Below are positions 6,373-10,952 of a stretch of 10,952 bases of DNA, piece after piece. Each line of letters begins with the position of its first letter. Position 1 is the stretch's first letter. This DNA is from Bacteroidota bacterium (GTDB lineage: Bacteria > Bacteroidota > Bacteroidia > 2-12-FULL-35-15). The stretch is from assembly GCA_026391935.1 (NCBI GenBank), contig JAPLDC010000081.1:1-10952 (forward strand), in the 5' to 3' direction. The position numbers and the translations under genes were made by a program. The notes below the pieces were generated by a model, which was given only the letters and a program-made list of their open reading frames with translations, was not told the origin of the DNA and made no database searches.

Positions 6373-7544
6373 CTAAAATTTATATTGAAATCTCATTGTA
6401 CTTGTAAGGTTTTTACTAGTTTCATTTGTTACCATATCGTAGTAAAAAGAAATCTTGATATTATTATCCCATTTATAATTATATCCGATACCAAGTGTCG
6501 AAAATTTCAGGTCAGCAGTCCCCAATTTGCTACCTGATGCAGCAATCTGATCACCAGATACTTTTGTATTTGGATCGTACCAATCGTATTTAATTACAAT
6601 TTGATGTTTTGTCTGCATGATATTCTGTATGAAATAAAAGTATGCACCATTAAAACTTCTTAAGTAAGTATCAGCAGTGTGCGTATAAGCTGAAGCGTCT
6701 GATAATGCTGCACTCGGACTTTTTGTTGAACTTGAAGATCCAGGTTGAACACCTTGAATATATTCGCCTTTCAAAGTTGTGATACCAAAAGGAAAATCGA
6801 AGGATATCTGAGCATCAATTCCCATGTATTGGCGTTGTGCAATTTTACCAGTATTGGTAGTAGCAGAATCTACAACAAACCCATATTTTCCAATGTTATT
6901 AGGAATTGAATCAATCGTTTTATAAATGTATTTATTCGCCTGACGAACTCCTCCGTCATAATAAGAAACACCTACACCATATTTAAATTTTTCAGATTTG
7001 CTAGATTTAGCAATAGAAAGACGGCTGATGAAATCTTTTTGAAAATCAAAATCTGACGCTTTCCCACCAGTACCATTAAACATACCTGCTTCAAATTTCA
7101 AGAAGTTGAAACTAGAGGTTTTCGGCATTTGATCTGTAAAGAAACTGCTTGTAACCAAGGTTCTGTAAATTTCACATATGCCTCTTTTGTACGAATCTCC
7201 GTTTCATTCGCGTCCAACTGAAATACAAATTGTGTCAGACGGTTATCATAAACAATTTTAACACGTCCTCTTCTAACTGTAAAACGCTTATCTACTCCTG
7301 ATTTGAAATCTCCACCTGCAAAAGAAGGAACACCGGAAGAGTCGGCAATTTGAAATTGAGATTGAATGTATCCGGAAATTTTTACTTTTTTAAATAATGC
7401 AAAATCCTCCTGCAATTTACTTACAGCTCTTGTAAGCGTATCTAATGGAGCTTCTTGCGCTTCCTGAGCATTTAGCTTAAAGCTATAACTTGTAAAAGCT
7501 ATAAAAGCTACAAGCGTTAATAAAAGGTTTGTTTTTAGTTTCAT
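6373..7544 (-). pseudogene. Phosphate-selective porin (Porin_O_P family), frameshifted with an apparent internal deletion
   Basis: The gene would encode an outer-membrane beta-barrel porin of the OprO/OprP type (PF07396) that lets phosphate into the periplasm. The first frame (7544 down to 7098) gives a signal peptide (about 1-27, ending LNAQ), a short coiled region and the first barrel strands (KISGYIQSQFQ, RFTVRRGRVKIVYDN, KEAYVKFTEPWLQ). The rest, from about 7130 down to 6373, lies in another frame: MPKTSSFNFLKFEAGMFNG, GVGVSYYDGG, KYDWYDPNTKVSG and a terminal RFQYKF ending in Phe, as expected for a barrel protein. The only start for the second part is a TTG, so it is not a separate gene. 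As I recall the family, a segment with RPFG, RESPERSR and ERDLGAM motifs should lie at the junction; it is missing. This could be a genuine pseudogene or a sequencing/assembly defect. Confidence 0.85.
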
Positions 7545-7581
7545 AGTGATTATGTAATGGTTAATTTAACTTTAACTGGCA

Positions 7582-7589
7582 CAAATGTA
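7582..7589 (-). promoter_or_regulatory. -10 element for the porin gene
   Basis: The minus strand reads TACATTTG, a match to TAnnTTTG, 38 nt upstream of the porin ATG at 7544. Confidence 0.55.
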
Positions 7590-7610
7590 TTTTCAATTCA
7601 TTTCTTCTGT

Positions 7611-7626
7611 GTTACGCCAATGTTAA
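7611..7626 (-). promoter_or_regulatory. Putative Pho box upstream of the porin gene
   Basis: Plus-strand GTTAC at 7611 and GTTAA at 7622 are 11 bp apart and lie 22 and 33 bp from the edge of the porin -10, in the same phase as at pstS and pstC. Only two units are recognisable, so it is weaker than the others. Confidence 0.4.
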
Positions 7627-7646
7627 TTTTACATAAACTTTGTGAT

Positions 7647-7684
7647 AAAAAAATAAAACACGCAATCAAATGATTGCGTGTTTT
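7647..7684 (-). terminator. Rho-independent terminator after the SulP gene
   Basis: A perfect inverted repeat, AAAACACGCAATCA (7655-7668) and TGATTGCGTGTTTT (7671-7684), has only two bases between its arms, giving roughly a 13-bp stem and 4-nt loop. On the minus strand it runs into TTTTATTTTTTT. It lies about 60 nt past the SulP stop and ends the carbonic anhydrase-SulP transcript. Confidence 0.9.
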
Positions 7685-7747
7685 AAAGTTCATTAAATAA
7701 GTAAACAGAAAGGGGAACAAATAAGGGGCTTGTTATTTTGAAAGATC

Positions 7748-9262
7748 TTAATGACCCAACATGCCATTAAATTCAGGAATATTCTTTAATTCCAATTTAA
7801 TATTTTTAAGCTCCACCGTATTCTTGAAATTATGAATTATTTCAAGAACATCAATATCAATCGTGTGCGATTTGCTGCCATCAATTATCACGGAAGAGTT
7901 GTCCGGTAAATGTGAAAGCGTAAGAGCGATACTTCCTTTATTAAGAAACGTAACATCTTCAGCCAACTCAATGATTATCTTTTCATCAGCATTATGCAGT
8001 TCCTTGTGAAAAAAATAGGACCGCTTATAATTGTTTCGTAAAATAAAAAACATTGACACGAGCATCCCTACTCCAATTCCTTTCAACAGGTCGGAAAACT
8101 GGATCGCAATAACAGTTATTATGAATGGTAAAAATTGCTCCCAGCCTAGTTTGAACATCGATCTGAAAAGAGAGACTTTCGCCAATTTATAGCCCACCAT
8201 CAAAAGTAAGGAAGCCAGACAGGCTAGTGGAATTTTGTTAAGAAAAGAAGCAAACCCGATTACACTGAATAGTAATAATAAACCATGAATAATGGCGGAC
8301 AATTTTGTTTTTCCACCTGAATTTACATTGGCAGAACTTCTCACAATAACTGCAGTTAAAGGAAGACCTCCAATCAATCCTGATATTAGGTTTCCTAATC
8401 CTTGAGCTTTTAACTCGCGATTCGCCGGAGTATTACGTTTATATGGATCGAGTTTATCAACCGCTTCAACACTTAACAAAGATTCTAAACTCGCAATTAT
8501 TGCAATTGTAACTGCAACAACATAAACCTTAATATTTCCAAGTGCAGAAAAATCGGGCAAAGTAAACTGACCGATAAATTCGGATGCAGAATTAGCAACA
8601 GGTAAACGAACCAATTTAGTCCCTGATAAATACAAAGTTGGATCATTAACTTTAAACCATACGTTAATGATAATTCCAAGAATTACAACAATTAATGCAC
8701 CGGGCACTAGTTTCAATGAAAGGCATGCTATTGCTAGTGCTCCCGGATGAATTATATTAATTGCGTTCAAAATTTTTGAAAACGTATTTCCTCCTTCCGC
8801 TTGAAAAAAATTAAAACCAACCGACTGACTGCCATCGTAACCAAGGGCATAGGGAATTTGCTTTAATATTAAAATTATTCCGATCGCTGCAAGCATTCCT
8901 TTAATAACACTCGAAGGAAAATAATATCCAATGATCCCTGCCTTTAAATATCCTAATGCGATCTGAATCAAACCAGCTAAAACAACCGCTAGTAAAAAAA
9001 CTTCATAACTTCCCAATTGTGTTATCGCATTAAGAACAATTACCGTCAGGCCGGCAGCAGGGCCACTCACACTCAAGGCTGATTTACTCGTAAAAGCAAC
9101 AATTATCCCACCAACAATACCGGCAATTATTCCTGAAAACAATGGCGCACCTGAAGCCAAGGCAATACCAAGGCATAATGGAAGTGCCACTAGAAAAACA
9201 ACTAAACCAGCTGAAAGGTCATTCGTAAAATATTTGAAATTAAAGCCATTGGCATTTTTCAT
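7748..9262 (-). CDS. SulP-family anion permease, probable bicarbonate transporter
   Basis: This is an inner-membrane SulP/SLC26-family transporter of 504 residues. The N-terminal and middle parts (about 14-408) are a long run of hydrophobic helices with family motifs: ALPLCLGIALASG at 26-38, SGPAAGLTV at 66-74, and the ASLESLLSVEAVDKLDP block at 257-273 followed by GGLPLTAVIVRSSANVNSGG (298-317). Residues about 425-504 form a short C-terminal STAS-like domain (SSVIIDGSKSHTIDIDVLEII). SulP proteins carry sulfate, bicarbonate or other anions, and substrate cannot be read from sequence alone. The carbonic anhydrase gene 11 nt upstream, in the same operon, argues for bicarbonate, as in known SulP-carbonic anhydrase pairings. 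The start is the ATG at 9262; an upstream ATG meets a stop at once. Confidence 0.9.
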   Translation of the reverse strand: MKNANGFNFKYFTNDLSAGLVVFLVALPLCLGIALASGAPLFSGIIAGIVGGIIVAFTSKSALSVSGPAAGLTVIVLNAITQLGSYEVFLLAVVLAGLIQIALGYLKAGIIGYYFPSSVIKGMLAAIGIILILKQIPYALGYDGSQSVGFNFFQAEGGNTFSKILNAINIIHPGALAIACLSLKLVPGALIVVILGIIINVWFKVNDPTLYLSGTKLVRLPVANSASEFIGQFTLPDFSALGNIKVYVVAVTIAIIASLESLLSVEAVDKLDPYKRNTPANRELKAQGLGNLISGLIGGLPLTAVIVRSSANVNSGGKTKLSAIIHGLLLLFSVIGFASFLNKIPLACLASLLLMVGYKLAKVSLFRSMFKLGWEQFLPFIITVIAIQFSDLLKGIGVGMLVSMFFILRNNYKRSYFFHKELHNADEKIIIELAEDVTFLNKGSIALTLSHLPDNSSVIIDGSKSHTIDIDVLEIIHNFKNTVELKNIKLELKNIPEFNGMLGH

Positions 9263-9273
9263 TGCTCCATTTT

Positions 9274-9906
9274 TTAAAGTTCGAATCTGAATATTGGGCT
9301 CAGGTCAGTTATCTCATCATGCATCACATGTAGATCTTTTATCAACCCATCGCTCATTCCATAAACCCAACCATGGATTTGCAATTCCCGTCTTTCCCAG
9401 GCTTGCTGAACAATTTTTGTCTTCGCTAAATTCATCACCTGCTCCACCACATTTAATTCAACCAAACGATTTTCTCTTTCCTTCGGATCCGCTATTGCCT
9501 CGAGTTCCTTTGAATATTTATCGTACACCTCTTTAATATTCCGCAACCAATTATTAGAAAAACCATTGTCTTTATTTGACAATGCCGCAATAATCCCTCC
9601 ACAGCCATAATGTCCGCAAACAATAACATGCTTCACATGCAAAACTTCAACAGCGTAATACAGCACACTTAACAAATTCATATCTGTATGCACAACCACA
9701 TTCGCAATATTTCTATGAACGAAGATCTCTCCCGATTTGGTACCTGTAATTTCATTAGCAGGCACCCTGCTATCCGAACACCCGATCCATAGACATTCGG
9801 GATTTTGCCCCATCGCCAGATCCTTAAAATAATTCGGATTTTGCCCTAATTTTTCTGATGCCCAGTTTTTGTTGCCTTGCAAAAGACGCTCGTAACTTCT
9901 TTTCAT
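9274..9906 (-). CDS. can: Beta-class carbonic anhydrase (Can-like)
   Basis: The enzyme catalyses reversible CO2 hydration to bicarbonate with a zinc ion. From the ATG at 9906 the product has 210 residues. The metal site is complete: Cys43-x-Asp45-x-Arg47 in IGCSDSRVPA, and His99-x-x-Cys102 in CGHYGCGG. FVHRNIANVV (about 62-71) and LNVVEQVMNLAKT are also typical. Overall it resembles E. coli Can with a slightly shorter C-terminus. The upstream in-frame TTG codons at 9915 and 9909 are poor alternatives. It is the first gene of a two-gene operon with the SulP permease, where it would interconvert bicarbonate and CO2 for that transporter and for carboxylation reactions. It is divergent from phoB across a 137-nt region. 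Confidence 0.95.
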   Translation of the reverse strand: MKRSYERLLQGNKNWASEKLGQNPNYFKDLAMGQNPECLWIGCSDSRVPANEITGTKSGEIFVHRNIANVVVHTDMNLLSVLYYAVEVLHVKHVIVCGHYGCGGIIAALSNKDNGFSNNWLRNIKEVYDKYSKELEAIADPKERENRLVELNVVEQVMNLAKTKIVQQAWERRELQIHGWVYGMSDGLIKDLHVMHDEITDLSPIFRFEL

Positions 9907-9929
9907 CAATATCAATCTATTTAATTACA

Positions 9930-9948
9930 CAAAATTAGAACAAATATA
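9930..9948 (-). promoter_or_regulatory. Two candidate -10 elements for carbonic anhydrase-SulP
   Basis: The minus strand reads TATATTTG (9948-9941) and TAATTTTG (9937-9930), both matching TAnnTTTG, 24-35 nt upstream of the ATG at 9906. Which one is used cannot be told from the sequence. Confidence 0.5.
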
Positions 9949-9979
9949 AAATCTATTTAATGAATTCCCTAAAGTAAAC

Positions 9980-10025
9980 TTAATCTTACCTTAATGTAAA
10001 ACAACAATAAGCCCTGTACTTTAGC
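9980..10025 (+). promoter_or_regulatory. Possible weak Pho box and promoter of the phoB-like gene
   Basis: TTAAT at 9980 and 9991 are 11 bp apart, and TACTTTAG at 10018-10025 matches TAnnTTTG at all but one defined position, 19 nt before the ATG at 10044. Together they resemble a degenerate version of the arrangement at the pst promoters and would allow autoregulation. Weak evidence; the same repeats could also affect the divergent carbonic anhydrase operon. Confidence 0.3.
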
Positions 10026-10043
10026 ATCCTATATTAATTAAGG

Positions 10044-10727
10044 ATGACTAGACAGAATTTAAAAATATTATTAATAGATACTGATGCAGAGTTGCTTTTA
10101 GCGACAGAGCAGGCATTAACTAGTGAAGGATTTTTTGTAATAACTTCAAAAAATTCAAGAGAAGCTATTAATATGGCAGTTGAAGCATTGCCGCAATTAG
10201 TTCTTGTTGATTTATTGATGCCAGATTTGGATGGAATTGATATTTGCATTGAATTGCGCCATAAACCAGAATTGGAAAATACACTTATCGTTTTTCATTC
10301 GGAACGCAATGAAGATTATTCTCAAATTGCAGCATTTAATGCCGGAGCAGACGACTATATCATTAAACCTGTAAAACAAAGAGTTCTTGTAAGCAGATTA
10401 AAAGCATTATTAAAAAGACATACTTCTCAAAATGTTGAAATTGCTAAAACACTTTTAACAGGATTAACAATCGATCGTGAACGCTATTTGATTTTTCTAG
10501 AAGGACAAGAAATTGTATTACCAAGAAAAGAATTTGAATTGCTTTCACTGCTCTCAACTTCACCAAGAAAAGTATTTACCAGAAAAGAAATTTCACAACT
10601 TATCTGGGGTTATGAAATTTATGCAAAAAACAGGACCATTGATGTACACATTAGAAAGCTAAGAGAAAAATTAGGAGACAAGTATATTAAAACTATAAAA
10701 GGTATAGGGTATAGTTTGGAAGTATAA
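10044..10727 (+). CDS. phoB: PhoB-like OmpR-family response regulator
   Basis: This is a 227-residue two-component response regulator. The receiver domain (about 6-125) has phospho-acceptor Asp56 in LVLVDLLMPDLDG, Ser86 in place of the usual Thr, and Lys108-Pro109. The second residue of the usual acidic pair is Thr13 (LLIDTDAE), where VDDE-type sequences are normal. The C-terminal winged helix (about 137-227) is of OmpR/PhoB type, with LPRKEFELLSLL at 159-170, IWGYE at 187-191, the recognition-helix region RTIDVHIRKLREK at 197-209 and KGIGYSLEV at the end. Its place beside the pst genes and the 11-bp repeats upstream of them support PhoB as its role, though other OmpR-type regulators look alike. 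No histidine kinase is adjacent: the next gene is convergent. Confidence 0.85.
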   Translation: MTRQNLKILLIDTDAELLLATEQALTSEGFFVITSKNSREAINMAVEALPQLVLVDLLMPDLDGIDICIELRHKPELENTLIVFHSERNEDYSQIAAFNAGADDYIIKPVKQRVLVSRLKALLKRHTSQNVEIAKTLLTGLTIDRERYLIFLEGQEIVLPRKEFELLSLLSTSPRKVFTRKEISQLIWGYEIYAKNRTIDVHIRKLREKLGDKYIKTIKGIGYSLEV

Positions 10728-10736
10728 TTCTAAAGC

Positions 10737-10774
10737 AAAAAAAAATCCGCTCAGAATAGTGTCTGGGCGGATTT
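10737..10774. terminator. Bidirectional terminator between phoB and the convergent gene
   Basis: AAATCCGCTCAGA (10743-10755) pairs with TCTGGGCGGATTT (10762-10774) around a 6-nt loop, 13 pairs with one U-G on the plus strand. On the minus strand a run of nine T follows the hairpin (plus-strand A9 at 10737-10745). It lies between two convergent genes and probably serves both. Confidence 0.8.
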
Positions 10775-10791
10775 AAAAATTTTAAAAATAT

Positions 10792-10952
10792 TTATATTGC
10801 ACTATACGTTTTTTCACTTGTCAGTATTCCATTTTCATCCCACATCAACCACTTTCCTACTTTTTCACCCATCGCATAATTCATTTCATAACGCTTTGTT
10901 CCTTTTGCATCCCAAACAAGCCAAAGACCGTCCTTTTTTCCATTCACATAAA
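10792..10952 (-). CDS. YwqK/MORN-like repeat protein (C-terminal part; runs off the right edge)
   Basis: Fifty-two codons are present, read on the minus strand from the window edge to TAA at 10792. Two similar units are visible: NGKKDGLWLVWDAKGTKRYE and GEKVGKWLMWDENGILTSE, about 25 residues apart. This G-K-x-x-G-x-W-x-x-W-D/x-x-x-G spacing is typical of MORN-variant/YwqK-family proteins, annotated in databases as antitoxin-like, though in Bacteroidota most have no known function. The N-terminus, including any signal peptide, is outside the window. It has no evident link to the phosphate genes and converges on phoB across a shared terminator. Confidence 0.75.
   Translation of the reverse strand, partial: YVNGKKDGLWLVWDAKGTKRYEMNYAMGEKVGKWLMWDENGILTSEKTYSAI

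Noticed and set aside
6373..7158. The distal porin frame as a separate gene starting at 7158
   Set aside because: The start is a TTG inside the upstream frame, there is no signal peptide, and the sequence is the C-terminal part of the same barrel.
7098..7158. Programmed -1 ribosomal frameshifting in the porin gene
   Set aside because: No X-XXY-YYZ slippery heptamer lies in the right frame in the overlap, and a conserved family segment also seems to be missing, which frameshifting would not explain.
7655..7684. The long perfect inverted repeat as a mobile-element end or recombination site
   Set aside because: It is followed by a T-tract and sits just after the SulP gene, with no partner repeat or transposase nearby; it is an ordinary terminator.
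8497..8679. 60-codon minus-strand frame
   Set aside because: It overlaps the SulP gene in another frame; the SulP frame carries all the family motifs.
9294..9536. 80-codon open frame on the plus strand
   Set aside because: Antisense to the carbonic anhydrase gene; no promoter or domain supports it.
10034..10249. 71-codon open frame on the minus strand
   Set aside because: Antisense to the receiver domain of the phoB-like gene, a mirror of its coding pattern.

Overview
The window looks like a chromosomal stretch from a Bacteroidota bacterium. The DNA is AT-rich, and the promoters fit the Bacteroidota -7 consensus TAnnTTTG instead of TATAAT. Most genes lack a clear Shine-Dalgarno sequence. 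The porin belongs to the phosphate-selective Porin_O_P type common in that phylum. I cannot name a genus.

Nearly all of the window is a phosphate-acquisition locus. Reading the minus strand from high to low coordinates: a Porin_O_P outer-membrane porin gene (6373-7544), broken by a frame change; pstS, the periplasmic phosphate-binding protein (5396-6217); pstC-pstA-pstB-phoU, the ABC transporter and its regulator (1607-5230), tightly packed except for a 98-nt pstB-phoU gap; then a DUF47 PhoU-like gene followed by a Pit low-affinity phosphate permease that runs off the left edge (1-1391). Hairpin/T-tract terminators split this into separate transcripts (porin | pstS | pstCAB-phoU | DUF47-pit). 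Four of the units have a TAnnTTTG -10 element preceded by TTAAC-type repeats at 11-bp spacing, which I interpret as Pho boxes. A PhoB-like response regulator sits on the plus strand at 10044-10727 and is the natural candidate to bind them. No PhoR-type histidine kinase lies in the window.

Between the porin and phoB is a two-gene minus-strand operon: a beta-class carbonic anhydrase (9274-9906) followed 11 nt later by a SulP-family anion permease (7748-9262). This pairing suggests bicarbonate uptake coupled to CO2/HCO3- interconversion. The right edge carries the C-terminal end of a YwqK/MORN-like repeat protein (10792-10952, minus).

No gene-free stretch exceeds 300 bases. The longest are 1392-1606 (promoter, Pho box, terminator) and 7545-7747 (porin promoter and Pho box, SulP terminator). 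I see no tRNA, rRNA, CRISPR array, insertion sequence or phage signature. The locus is mostly conventional. The points that stand out are a PstS-like segment inserted in the first periplasmic loop of PstC, the apparent internal deletion plus frameshift in the porin gene, and the 11-bp-phased repeat and promoter architecture shared by the phosphate genes.
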